Assembly: GCA_028023455.1 (NCBI GenBank)
Contig: JAQFVV010012394.1
Coordinates: 27,795,010-27,859,009 of the forward strand
Source of the DNA: Epiperipatus broadwayi
Taxonomy: Eukaryota; Onychophora; Udeonychophora; Euonychophora; Peripatidae
DNA length: 64,000 nt
Reading direction: 5' to 3'
The translations under genes and the position numbers were made by a program. A model generated the notes under the pieces. That model made no database searches. It was not told the origin of the DNA and worked only from the letters and a program-made list of their open reading frames with translations. This document shows positions 21,966 through 32,255 of the stretch, in pieces. Position 1 is the first letter of the stretch. Each line of letters starts with the position of its first letter.

Positions 21966-22335
21966 ATGATTTTTACGAGTTTATAAAATAGCTGAAATTA
22001 ACAAAGAGCGAATCATTTGGACCAGAATATATATAAATTTCCAATATGTTTAAGTAAAATAGGTTAATTTATTATATCCAGATTCTGATATATATATATC
22101 TTTAAATAAAATAAAATGTCTGTTATAAAATAATTATTGTAAATAAGTAAAGATGATTTTTACTAGTTTATAAAGTAATTTTGAAATTAACAAGCAGTAA
22201 ACCATTTGGACTGGCATATATATAAATTTCCAATATGTTTAACTAAAGTAGGTTAATCTATTATATCCAGATACTGATATATGTAAATAAAATAAAATGT
22301 CTGTTATAAAATAATTATTATAATAAAATATAATA
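21966..22335. repeat. Tandem duplication, about 187-bp unit x 2
   Basis: Copy one (21966-22152) and copy two (22153-22335) share ATGATTTTTAC, TATATATAAATTTCCAATATG, and AAATAAAATAAAATGTCTGT in the same order with point differences and a few indels. It is entirely intronic. Confidence 0.85.
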
Positions 22336-23244
22336 CTGATATTTTTAAATAGCTATAAAAAAAACTGCAGAAGTACTTAAGTTAATTTCTTAATCTTCTT
22401 TAACTGAAAATTATTTAAAATCAAATATAGTGCAAGTGAACATCACCATTTTATATCTTAGGATTCATGAATTTTTGACTATTAATTAAAGATATATTAT
22501 TTTTTATTTATCAAAATTGCTTCCTTCATTTTTTTATTATAGTTTTTCTCCTCATGAAGAATCTTTATATTTTCCAGATCGAAATTGAAAGTAACTCACT
22601 TCTTTTTCACGATCAAAGAAAACAGATACTGCTATTCAATCTTTACCGTTCTTATTTTGTATATATATATAACAATTGATGCTTTTTTAACTTTTTCCAA
22701 AGACCACTCCTTGAATTTGATATACAGTATTACTTTTTGGTTTCATAAGTACAATATTTTTTTGAATTACATTTACCAATCGATTAACATTAGATGGAAC
22801 ACAAAATGAACCTCTCTAAATTGTTACATATATATTAAAAAATTTAGCTTGTGCATTTGAAACATATTGAATAATTATCCATTTTTTAATCATTAACCTT
22901 TTGCTTCTTTAAATTAATATATAGATTGATATAAAGTATAATACTGGATAAACTTGAGTATAATAATTAACAAATTTATTATACTTTTATGTCAATTTAA
23001 AAACATATATACTAATTCAAAAGAGCAGAAAGTTAAGATAAAAAATGGAAATCTATTCCATATGTTTAAGCTAAATGCTTTAAAAATATATAAAGATTTA
23101 TATAATGTTTCATATTGGGTTCCACTTAATGTTAATAGATTGGTAAATAATTAAAAAAATATTATACCTATCATATAAAAAGGGAATATACAAGTGAATC
23201 GAAGTGTAGTTTTAATAAAATGTTAAAAAAACACCAACTGTTAT

Positions 23245-23353
23245 GGTCAAGCATTGATAGGCGAGAGGTCATCGCAGCTGCCTTGCAAACAAGCAGTTGG
23301 TTGCAGATGGTTGTTGCGGGTTCGCCTCCTGGCCGATGCTATGACATATGGAA
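23245..23353 (+). mobile_element. tRNA-Gly-derived SINE with 20-bp target-site duplication
   Basis: The element begins GGTCAAGCATTGATAGGCG and has the A-box-like region, anticodon arm CAGCTGCCTTGCAAACAAGC, and a B-box GCGGGTTCGCCTCC, followed by the short shared tail GATGCTATGACATATGG. It is flanked by perfect 20-bp direct repeats (23225-23244 and 23354-23373, AAAAAAACACCAACTGTTAT), the hallmark of LINE-driven retroposition. Family members occur at 7763, 25049 and 28262. Confidence 0.85.
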
Positions 23354-23772
23354 AAAAAAACACCAACTGTTATATAAATATATAAAAAAATAAGAAAAGT
23401 AATGGCATGTTTCTTTGATCATGAAAAACCATGTGAAATTATTTTCAATTTTGATCTGGAAAATACTAAGATTTTTCATGAGTAAAGTAATCATAATAAA
23501 AGAAAAATTAAAAAGCAATTTTAATAAATTGAAATAGAATATCTTTAATTAATATACAATGCAACTAATGTCTCTGGATTTTGTGAATATAATGCATCTT
23601 TCTTCCAGCAATATCTTTTACTCCTTTTTCTTTATTATCAAGGTAGTTTCAAACTTTAAATATTATGTTTTGAATTCAAACCAACTTGTTGCCATGCTTA
23701 TACAGATATGACACCAATATATTTTTGTGTTTGTGTTCAAGCATTTAATTATTTTATTATTATTATTTTTAG

Positions 23773-23832
23773 ATGACTGTAGATACAAATCCTTTAGAAG
23801 CTGGTCTTGGAAAATTTGTTGCCATTAATAAA
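23773..23832 (+). CDS. DMGDH: DMGDH micro-size exon (TNPLEAGL motif)
   Basis: A 60-bp exon of 20 codons, in phase 0 at both ends, between a TATTTTTAG acceptor and an AAA|GTAAGC donor. It reads MTVDTNPLEAGLGKFVAINK. The DTNPLEAGL stretch is strongly conserved in the DMGDH family. It is too short to appear as an independent open reading frame and is identified by splice sites, frame continuity and family similarity. The following intron (23833-24720) is only 888 bp and is almost entirely made of nested inverted repeats. Confidence 0.9.
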
Positions 23833-24720
23833 GTAAGCATTTATTCCTCCCCGACTCAGTGATTATATTTATGTTATTTATAATTCAATATATATATAAC
23901 AAACCACACACAAAACTTCTTTATAAATCTTGATCCATACATTTTACTACTGTTACACAATGCTTTATTTACCACCCTCTTTCACAGTTTACAGTTTTGA
24001 TTGCTCCAGCAATCTCCTAACTTCAACTGCTAAATTCAAATTCTAAAAAAAAAAAAATTGAATTTAATAGTTGAAGTTAGGAGATGTAAAAGTTCTGAAG
24101 AAGATTGCTGGGGCAATCATAGACTGTAAAAGAGGGTGGTAAATAAAGCATTGTGTAACAATAGTAAAGTGCATAGATGATTTAGTATTATATGATATAC
24201 ATTTGGTAATGCAATAAAAAAGATTAAATTATTATAAATCTTGAATATCCTCCAACATTTCAACTACCTTTTTTTATAGTCTTTATCAAGGAATAATTAA
24301 AAAATATATAAAAGACATCAAATACAAATATTCCATAATACGTATAACAAATACCTCTTAACTTAGAACTCGTCTAACAATCTTAACTTTTCATTATATT
24401 GAGTTTTAAGGTAAGAGGTATATATTATATATATTGGTTGTTCCTTGATAAAGACTAAAAACAAATATAGTCAAAACATTGGAGTATATTATTGTACATT
24501 ATAATAGTTCATATTATAATAAATCAAGATTTATAAAGAAGTTTGTTGTGTATATATATTAAAATTAATGGGCTATTTTTAAAATAGAAGACTGTTTGTT
24601 TGATTATTTTTTAATTTATTTGTTTATAATTATGCATTATTATCATTTGACATAATGTTTACAAAAAAGGTATATATTATTATGTAATAAAAGTTATGTG
24701 AATATATTTTTTGTAATTAG
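23833..24720 (+). other. DMGDH intron built almost entirely of nested inverted repeats
   Basis: An 888-bp GT-AG intron. Outer arms 23899-23934 and 24533-24560 (AAACTTCTTTATAAATCTTG and complement) enclose a first hairpin (23944-24039 with 24057-24167, about 95-bp arms), a second (24240-24300 with 24428-24475) and a third small one (24355-24375 with 24398-24423). The second hairpin carries TTGATAAAGACTA...TAGTCAAAAC, a relative of the module seen in the foldbacks at 21178 and 63251. Confidence 0.75.
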
Positions 24721-24855
24721 GAAGTAGATTTTGTTGGCAAAAAAGCCATCCAAGAAATTATGAAAGCCGGTTTGAAGCGGACTCTTGCTTATCTAACTGT
24801 AGATACTACAGACATTGATCCTGAAGGGAATGAAACTGTATGGCACGAAGAGAAG
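24721..24855 (+). CDS. DMGDH: DMGDH exon (start of GcvT C-terminal barrel)
   Basis: A 135-bp, 45-codon phase 0 exon between a TTGTAATTAG acceptor and an AAG|GTATGA donor. It encodes EVDFVGKKAIQEIMKAGLKR, then TLAYLTVDTTDIDPEGNETV and WHEEK. The order 'DF(I/V)GKxA(L/I)xxxxxxGLKR' followed by 'DxDPEGNExxW' is the DMGDH pattern at the entry to the C-terminal GCV_T_C beta barrel. The last intron (24856-32059, about 7.2 kb) follows and carries most of the intronic transposon load. Confidence 0.92.
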
Positions 24856-25048
24856 GTATGATAATAAAATTTTTGTATAAAATTGAATTGCAATAATTTT
24901 TTAAATTCACAACAGATAGATAACTATTACTGTATGTGTTTTTTTACAGGATTTTTAATGTTTTTTATTTTATTTTTCTATATTTGAACTAGAAAGGCAT
25001 CCCCAAATATTTATTACTCTCATAAAAATAGACAATAAAATTAATCAA

Positions 25049-25121
25049 GCGTTGGTGGCCTAGCGGTAGCGTAGCTGCCTTCCAAGCAGCCAGCTCGGGT
25101 ACACTTCCCAGTCAACACTTT
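25049..25121 (+). mobile_element. tRNA-Gly(UCC)-like SINE head or tRNA pseudogene
   Basis: GCGTTGGTGGCCTAGCGGTA at the 5' end, anticodon stem-loop GCTGC CTTCCAA GCAGC with anticodon UCC, and a 3' strand TCAACAC match a eukaryotic tRNA-Gly. The T loop is degraded (GGGTACACTTCCC in place of GGTTCGA) and the acceptor stem has a C-A mismatch, so it is unlikely to be functional. It shows which tRNA the SINE family came from. Confidence 0.75.
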
Positions 25122-27554
25122 GGCATATATATATAATATAATGGTCTGTAAAAAATAGTGGAATTTCCAGTCTTACTGTATCTGCACTACAGAGTGCCAC
25201 TAGGCTCCTTGAACACAGAAAATTTATAGAGTAGGCAGATACGAGCTGTTAAAGATCCAACTTTTATTTATTTAGACCGTCAGCCCCAGTCACTAGCTCA
25301 GTGGAGATGCAGAGAGAATAATATATAACTTTGTTTAATTTGTATCTTAAATATAAAAAAATAAAAGCCACTGCCAGTAATTAACACACAAACAACATTT
25401 ATTAACGCACATATATAATCATTTAAAATTTGAGGAATAACATTTATTATTTTAGATTTTAATATTAACTCTTAATTTAAATTATTATTTTAAAATTTTA
25501 AACCATCCATCCAGATGAATTTAACAATATTTTTTTAAGAGTGTCGAGTATGAATAAACTACATAGATTGCATTTGAAAAGAAAATATTCTATCCCTGAT
25601 TTAACCTTAGGCCAAAAGTTCACAGCCAAACCAACGTCAGTCCATCTGATATATCGATGTATTCTATGCAGTATGAATATGACAGCACAAAATACCATAC
25701 TGTCAGGAATTTACATATTAACAGCATGGTTAAGAAGACATTGATTCTTGTCCAGACAGGAAAGCTACATCTGTCTGATAAGAAAAAAAAAAACTCCATA
25801 GGAAGGAATGGCGTTTTCCGTCTTACTATCCCCTTCCATAGGCAAAAAGGGGTGTGCGGCATAATATGCGATCCTGCACATAGCGAATCTCATACTACAT
25901 CTACTAATTACACCAATATATCCAATCCATTGACCCAATTTAACTATGAAACAAATAACCCAAGATTTAATTAATATAACTTTACAAATCTATATAGCCA
26001 TTCATGCCCGACTTAAATTTAACATTTATATAATTTCACACAGATGAATTTTATAAGATCGGCTACATAGATTACACGGTTAAAAACATTTCAAAATAAA
26101 CATAAACGATCAAAATATAAAGTCATTGATGGAATTGCAGAGGGAAATTTACAAGAAACCCAATGGCATTCATCATAAGATGCCGCATTGACACCAATAA
26201 CTTAAAAGACATCTGAATAAATATATTTTAGATACTCAACATAAGGTATCATTATTTACCGAATGTCTATATATTTTAATCAAATATGAAAATAAAACAT
26301 AATTAAAACGTTAACGAATCTATGCAAGTATCTATACCCAACTTAAATTTAATGCATCTAAATAATTTATACAATAAATATTAATAAAAAGAAAAATGGA
26401 AATGATATTTAGCAAACTCAAATATATAAAAATTAAACGATAATTAATTTGGAAACTTAAGTCAGATAAAAGTTCATTTTAAAATTTAGGTTAGCTGAAT
26501 ATTAAAAGCTTGTCCAATCTTAACGAAAGTTCTTAATTACTTTTAGATTTTACAGTTCATGTCTTACAGTAGAAAAATCCCGGTTCCTGGTGCCAATTCC
26601 CACGACATCTCTATTTGAAAGACCGGTCTGTTGTTCTGGAGTTGGCCTTAGCTGGTTCAATCCTGGTATTACAGTCATTTCATTTGAAATAAGAGAGAGT
26701 GACAAGTGCATCTTATTGCCCTTCTCACAAAATCAAGCTGGAACTGTTTTAATTTGAATATTTTTTTCTTTTATAGTACTCCTCCGGATTCATTGAACAT
26801 CGTTTCCTGTTCCAATAATTTCCATTAAGGTCCGAGCAATTGGTTACTGCTTCTATTGGACATTCTAAATTTTTTTTATTCTCTTATCTATATCTTTCAT
26901 CTGACTTTTTTCTTTTTTATATAAGATCCCAAAGGCTAGTTTGCTTTTGAATAATTAATAACACAATCATTTCCATTTACAAAAATATTTTATCTTTAGA
27001 TCTTGTACTTTTTTTATAAAAAGCACGTTCAAATATTTTTTTTTTTTTAAAAAAGAAAATAATTTTTAAAGTTTTGCATCTGTGTGAATATATATATACA
27101 TCGAACAACTCTTTAATTTTAGCTTTTAGTTTTTTATTTACGAACTGCAAAAAAAATTTTATTCTAATTTTAAATTAATGTAATGGCATATACCGTTACA
27201 ATAAAATGTTTATTAAAATGAAATTTTTTTATCTTAAATTTCATATATTTATTAAGATATGGAATAACAATTTATGAGCATGTCAAGTATATATAAAAAA
27301 GAAAAAAATGGTTATAAAAGTAATATTTTATTATTTGATGAACTTTTGGAATATATAATTATAGAAAAAAAATTATATATTTTTAACTTTCTCCATTTTT
27401 TGTCTGTCTGATGAAATTTTGTAATTCAATTTTCTGCCATTTCCTAATTTTCAATCCATGTAGACATTTGAAAATATATATATTCCCAGTTGTAATATTT
27501 TTTTTTTTTAATTTGCAAACAATTTTAATAAAAATAAAATTTTTAATTTTATAT

Positions 27555-28046
27555 GGGATGTGATGCATTATGGCTTCTCCTTAAACAGAGTCAGGAATCT
27601 CTCAGCAACAATATTTAGAGAAACCTATTAGCCACTTTATCTTCCATTCCCACTCTAAATTTTCCCATATTCTGCTCCATCCCATTTCCACAACATAATC
27701 TTTGTCAACTCTAAGGCTTTTATATCTAAATCCCCCTTATCTTTGCCCAAACCCCAGCATAAAAACCAATAGTCCACTTTCTGTATAATCACTTTTTTCA
27801 TATTTATTCTTACATAACTTCATTATATGTACCCTTTCTGTTTTCAAGCATTTACATTCAATTGACAAATGCCTAATATTTTCTATTACTTCCTTACACA
27901 ATTTACAGACTAAATCACCCATATTTTTCCATTTACATGTATATTCTCTTGTTGCTAAAGATCCCATTCTAGCCTTAAACAATAAACTACTTTCCTTACT
28001 ATTATCATATATTAACTCGCACCTAATATTCTGTTTATTTCTATAT
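27555..28046 (-). pseudogene. CCHC-type LINE, 3' portion
   Basis: 5'-truncated copy of the LINE family. The minus-strand frame at 27982-27737 reads KARMGSLATREYTCKWKNMG, then CKLCKEVIENIRHLSIEC, a C-X2-C-X8-H-X4-C zinc-knuckle-like motif near the protein C-terminus. The 3' UTR and GATGTGATGC tail follow to 27555. It ends in an AT repeat on the 5' side. Confidence 0.8.
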
Positions 28047-28261
28047 ATATATATTTAAAATTTCAATATTCTTTACATTACTGCCATCTAGTGGTATTGA
28101 ATTATATTTAAATTTAATTTCTGAACTTATATAAAACTAAAAAATAGATAATTTTTTTTTTTAGATTTACAGTATTCTTAATATTATGCCACCAAAATCA
28201 CTTTTGTTTAAGCAGTATTTTAGATATGATGATTATGACATTCATTATTGGTCAAAACAAT

Positions 28262-28389
28262 CTGTCAAGTATTGGTGGCCGAGAGGTCAGTGACAGCTGC
28301 TTTACAAGCAGTTGTCCGGGATAGCGGGTTCTCTTCCCGGCTAAGCGAACCCGCAATCCCGGCTGATGCTATGACCCATGAGAAAAAAA
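28262..28389 (+). mobile_element. tRNA-Gly-derived SINE
   Basis: Starts GTCAAGTATTGGTGGCCGAG, has the CAGCTGCTTTACAAGCAG anticodon arm and an AGCGGGTTCTCTTCCC B-box region, then an extra inverted GCGAACCCGC segment and the family tail GATGCTATGACCCATGAG before an A-run. Short direct repeats AAAACAAT flank it (28254 and 28390), consistent with insertion, although the A-run makes the exact ends ambiguous. Confidence 0.75.
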
Positions 28390-28550
28390 AAAACAATTAA
28401 TAAAAAGTTAAAATCAAAATTCTGCCATATATAAAATTATTACTTTAAATGTTTAAATCTTTTGCAAATTGCAATATTTATAAATCAATCGATACAAGTT
28501 CCCCAAGAAATAATTTCAAAGCCACTGTTGTGCACATGCAGAAATGGTTT

Positions 28551-28765
28551 AAATGCAAAGACAATCTAGGTTTTGAATAATGTTTTATATTAGGGCTTTC
28601 AGGTGAGCTTAACATACTACACAATCTAGTTAATATGTCAAAAGATCTTGTGTGAGCATGCAAAGACAATCTAGGTTTTACCTAAATCTTTATAATAGAA
28701 CTTCCAGATGAGCACCAATACACCACATACGCTAGATACTTTGTCAAAAGTTTTTTTTACATCTG
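28551..28765. repeat. Tandem duplication, about 107-bp unit x 2
   Basis: ATGCAAAGACAATCTAGGTTTT starts both copies (28554 and 28659 approximately; each begins with the shared ATGCAAAGACAATCTAGG) and GATACTTTGTCAAAAG / TTAATATGTCAAAAG ends them. Moderately diverged. Confidence 0.7.
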
Positions 28766-29774
28766 AGGCTTATCTTAGCATCAGTTCACCTTATAGTACT
28801 AAGATGGGTTACAGCAAAATAACATATCTTGCTGAAAAGCAAAAATTGTTGCTGAATGTTTTGGAAAAATCAATTATCATGTTTGAACAGATACATTTCC
28901 TTACTTCAATCTGATATGTCTTTGGGATAAATTGGAACCCAAGAATTTGAAACCAGTCAAATTCAATTCAACCAGACAGGCAATCATAAGAAAGCTCTTA
29001 AGTGTTTCATTGCTGCTGGGTTTTCCCTTTCAAGATCTAACAGAAAATATGCTTGAAAACACCAACAGTATAAAAGCCAAAGTAAAGCCAAGTTAATATT
29101 AAAGCATTCTAATGAATTGCAGTTGTTTACAATCCATTTCTTAGCATACTACAGATAAGAAGAAACAGCCTTTAAACTAATCTACTTCAGGATAGTTGTC
29201 CCTCCAACAGCCCCTCATAGGCAAACAATGAAAGAGAGAGATGAGTGGGGAGTTTTTGAGCAGTTATTCATTTTAGTTGTATTCTTTAATAAGCATTAAA
29301 TACCCATTTACTCATCAATATTGGATGATTAGCTATAGGAGCCATCTATCTGAAAGTAAAAATTCAAGCCTAGTTATTTGACTCAAATTTGAATCCAGGT
29401 TGTAGTAATGTAGGCAGATGACTACAATTGAAGAATATAGTCATTGGCAATTAAATTAGGCATAATGTTTAATTTCTTTCTTTATTTTTTTAAGCTTTAT
29501 TAAATAACTATAATTGTTTTTCTCTTTTCTGTATAATTGCAAATTTAAATAAATATTAACACATTTAAACCAGAAAAGAAATACATCAATTTAAAATATC
29601 ATTTCTTCATGCTGAGTATGCTTTCAATACTTTAACGATCATAACTACATCTTTTTAAAAAATTTATTCTTGTTGTATTTTGTTATTATATGTACTTGCT
29701 TACTATTTGTAAAATTTACATAAAGTTTTTTGTTTTTATACAAATTTATATAAATGTTTTCAGAGAGTTCACTT

Positions 29775-30740
29775 TTTAGGTAGAGGGATGTTGGATTCTT
29801 TTTTATTTAAAGCACATTTGACCTTGGCTATTATCTATGCTTCCTTAATCTTTCTTTTTCTATTATCTCTTTCAGTGCACACAATATCTACTTTGGAGAG
29901 ATCAAATTCATGGCCTGATTGCCAATCAATTCTAAAAATATAGATGATTATTCATTACTTTTTGCCCTGTTATATAGATAGTTGTTCTGGGCCAGTCTTG
30001 TTAATAGAATTGCTCGTTTCCCCATAATGTATGTCTAGACAATCAGTATTTTTGCACTTAATTTTATGGACTATTTGATGCACAGCTTTCTTAGTTATTT
30101 TTATCTTTAGAATTATTCAATAATTTCTTTAAAGAAGAAGGCAATCAGAAAATTATATTTTTCTGCACATATATTTTTTAATCTTTGAGCCATCCTTGAT
30201 ACAAACGGGAGACTAGTCCATTTTTTCTCATTGAAACTGGATTCTTTATTTTGTTATAGAAGTTTTTTTTATCATGGAATTAATTTTCTGGTTGTTATAC
30301 CCCATGTTTTTTAGATATCTGGTGAATGTGTCTATATTATTACTCTGATGTGATTCAAATTTAGTTTTAAATTTGTGTAGAGAAAACCTTCGAGACCTGC
30401 ATACTTATGGGCCATGGGAGTTGACGATTTAAAGCAAATTGTTTTTTTCTTTGCATATTTTTTCTTTATTTTATGTATGCTTTTTTAACATTTTATTTCT
30501 TAGCCTAGCATATCCTGCTATGCTCTTGTTTGGGAAAAAAAATCCATTAATAATCTTCTGGACATTCAATTAAATATTACTATCATACTCAAGTCTATTC
30601 CTTTGCAGTGGCTTCCTCCACAAAATATAAGAAGTTACTTCATGGAAATATATAAAAACTGTTAAGCAGATCAGATTAGCCTTGCCAATTATTCAAAATA
30701 TAGTTTCACCATTGGAGACTGGTCTTAAATAAAGATTTCC
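29775..30740 (-). pseudogene. Penelope-like element relic (RT end plus GIY-YIG endonuclease)
   Basis: Penelope-like elements encode a reverse transcriptase fused to a GIY-YIG nuclease. Here, on the minus strand and across frameshifts and stops, the RT-end region reads SPVMVKLYFE (near 30700), the linker reads NNIDTFTRYLKNMGYNNQKI (30270-30340), and the nuclease shows HKIKCKNTDCLDIHYGETSN (29995-30075), where YGET corresponds to YiGeT. It then reads SGHEFDLSKVDIV...ERDNRKRKIKEA (29830-29925) and a tail NKKESNIPLPKK (29777-29812). The order and spacing fit the family well, and the element is clearly dead. No pLTR was recognised. Confidence 0.7.
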
Positions 30741-31265
30741 TTATTGGATATTAAACCAAAAATCTACAATCAAAGAATTATGCCGTAAAAAAATGGAATT
30801 CTTAGGATGTTTCAAACAAGTTTATTTTTCCAGATCTAACAATAAAATCGATAAGATTTAATTTTTCTAAATTCAACTGTAGTTTCATGAATAAATTCAG
30901 GATAACCCATGGTTGTTGTATTCATCTGCTTTGCAAATGAAATGTCAGCCATTGATGTATGTAAATGTGAACAAATCCAAACTTTGATCCACATAAGTAA
31001 TGATTATTGAAATTTATGGCTCTAGTGGCAGAATTAAACAATAAAATCATTTGTTAATCTATTTTCAAATCCTAGGGTAACTAAAATAACTGTCATTTTT
31101 TATAGTTTAATAGGTGAATATTATTTTAGTTTATAAAATTTAAAATTATGCATACTAAAGTTTATTCCCAATTTGTTTTTATAATGGGGTATACCAATAA
31201 AAAAAAGTACAATATAGAATAATTTTCATTTTATTGATATCGTATTCATAAACATTTTATCTATT

Positions 31266-31892
31266 CATCATCATCATCATCATCGTCAACCATTATCAAT
31301 CCACTGCAGGATGAAGGTCTCTCCAAGTTTAATCCATCTTCTTCGATCTTTAGCTTCTCTTATCCACAACACCGCTGCACATTTTCTTATTTCATCCATC
31401 CATCTCACATGTGGTTTCTTTCTGGGTCTTTTGCAATCTCTTGGAATCCAGTTTAAAATTTCAATTGTCCATCTATTATCATCTCTTCTAGCAATATGTC
31501 CAGCCCAACTCCATTTCAATCTTTTAATTTTTTCAATAAGGTCAGTAACACCTGTTTGTTGTCTTACCCATACATTGCGTTTTCGATCTCTTCTTGTTAC
31601 TCCCAACATACATCTCTCCATACTCCTTTGAGTGGTCTGAAGTCTCTGTATTGTTCTTCTATTAAGTGTCCAAGTCTCAGATCCATAAGTAAGAACTGGT
31701 AAAACACATTTGTTAAAAACCATCCTTTTCAAACACATAGGCATATTTCCTTTTAGTATCAAGTTATTTCTACCAAAAGCACTCCAACCAAGTTTAATTC
31801 TATGATTAATTTCCTCCATTATATTTCCATCTGTATTAATAATCTGACCAAGGTATTTGTAACTGTTAACTTCTTCTAATTCTTCATAATCA
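31266..31892 (-). pseudogene. RTE-type LINE, 5'-truncated copy with 12-bp target duplication
   Basis: Minus-strand frame 31909-31286 is open for 207 codons and contains NSYKYLGQIINTDGNI, VLTYGSETWTLNRR, KRLKWSWAGHIARRDDNRW and RPRKKPHVRWMDEIRK, the C-terminal region of RTE-like reverse transcriptases. The 3' end is a (TCATCA)n run on the + strand (31266-31285). ATTTTATCTATT occurs on both sides (31254-31265 and 31893-31904), giving precise borders. The first few codons of the open frame are flanking DNA. The lack of stops implies a fairly recent insertion. It shares about 90 percent identity by eye with the copy at 54537. Confidence 0.88.
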
Positions 31893-32059
31893 ATTTTATC
31901 TATTAGCATTGATTAAATTATGTTATGTCTTTTGAATTTGATTTAAAATAGCCATTTTTTTCCAAAAAATAAAATTGTTGTAATATTCATGCATCTAAAA
32001 CATTTATAAGTGTGGTTTGATCTACTAAATCATTATTATATATATGAATAATTTTTCAG

Positions 32060-32248
32060 GTGGTTGGTTATACTACTTCCGGTGATTTTGGCCATCAAAT
32101 ACAGAAAAGTATAGCTCTAGCTTATCTTCCATTACATCTTGCTGAACCTGGATCGAGGGTATTTATAGAACTGCTTGGAAAAATGACACCGGCTTACGTT
32201 TTAAAAGAACCTCCTGTGAAGATTGATGTATTAAGACAAAATAAATAA
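32060..32248 (+). CDS. DMGDH: DMGDH terminal exon with stop codon
   Basis: The last exon begins after an AATTTTTCAG acceptor and runs 62 codons to TAA. It encodes VVGYTTSGDFGHQIQKSIAL, then AYLPLHLAEPGSRVFIELLG and a short hydrophilic tail ending RQNK. VVGxTTSGxxxxxIQKSxAxAY matches the C-terminal barrel of animal DMGDH; the tail after EPPVK is shorter than in the human protein. The true first codon is GTG (Val) read in frame from the previous exon, not a start. The six exons together give 296 residues, about the last third of a protein that is normally some 850-870 residues long. A 5'-truncated RTE copy ends about 155 bp upstream of this exon. Confidence 0.93.
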   Translation: MVGYTTSGDFGHQIQKSIALAYLPLHLAEPGSRVFIELLGKMTPAYVLKEPPVKIDVLRQNK

Positions 32249-32255
32249 ATAAAAA
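32240..32255 (+). promoter_or_regulatory. Overlapping AATAAA polyadenylation signals at the DMGDH stop
   Basis: Three AATAAA hexamers overlap in the run AATAAATAAATAAA, the first formed by the last two sense codons and the others spanning the TAA stop. Another AATAAA is at 32474-32479. If the first cluster is used the 3' UTR would be only some tens of bases. The choice of site cannot be decided without transcript data. Confidence 0.5.

Larger units (their letters stand above)
21874..23772 (+). other. DMGDH intron (1.9 kb)
   Basis: GT-AG intron with a tandem duplication (21966-22335) and a SINE with target duplication (23225-23373). The remainder is AT-rich sequence without recognisable features. 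The open frames at 22585-22809 and 22954-23154 read as low-complexity Ile/Asn/Lys/Tyr and are not credible genes. Confidence 0.8.
24856..32059 (+). other. DMGDH last intron (7.2 kb)
   Basis: GT-AG intron hosting a tRNA-Gly-like repeat (25049), a LINE 3' part (27555-28046), a SINE (28262), a 107-bp tandem duplication (28551-28765), a Penelope-like relic (29775-30740) and an RTE copy (31266-31892). Bases 25131-27550 contain moderately GC-rich unassigned pieces (for example around 25800-25870 and 26575-26840) but no feature I can identify. Bases 28766-29770 likewise show nothing. Confidence 0.8.

Noticed and set aside
25049-25121. Functional tRNA-Gly(UCC) gene
   Set aside because: T loop and B box are destroyed, the acceptor stem has a mismatch, and the sequence groups with SINE copies.
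31254-31290. Trinucleotide repeat (TCA)n as an independent microsatellite
   Set aside because: It is the 3' tail of the RTE element and recurs at the same place in the copy at 54537.
31311-31631. Plus-strand 106-codon frame
   Set aside because: Antisense shadow of the RTE reading frame on the minus strand.
10318-32248. Sarcosine dehydrogenase instead of DMGDH
   Set aside because: [25 protein letters not shown] and DPEGNE agree with DMGDH, whereas sarcosine dehydrogenases differ at these positions.
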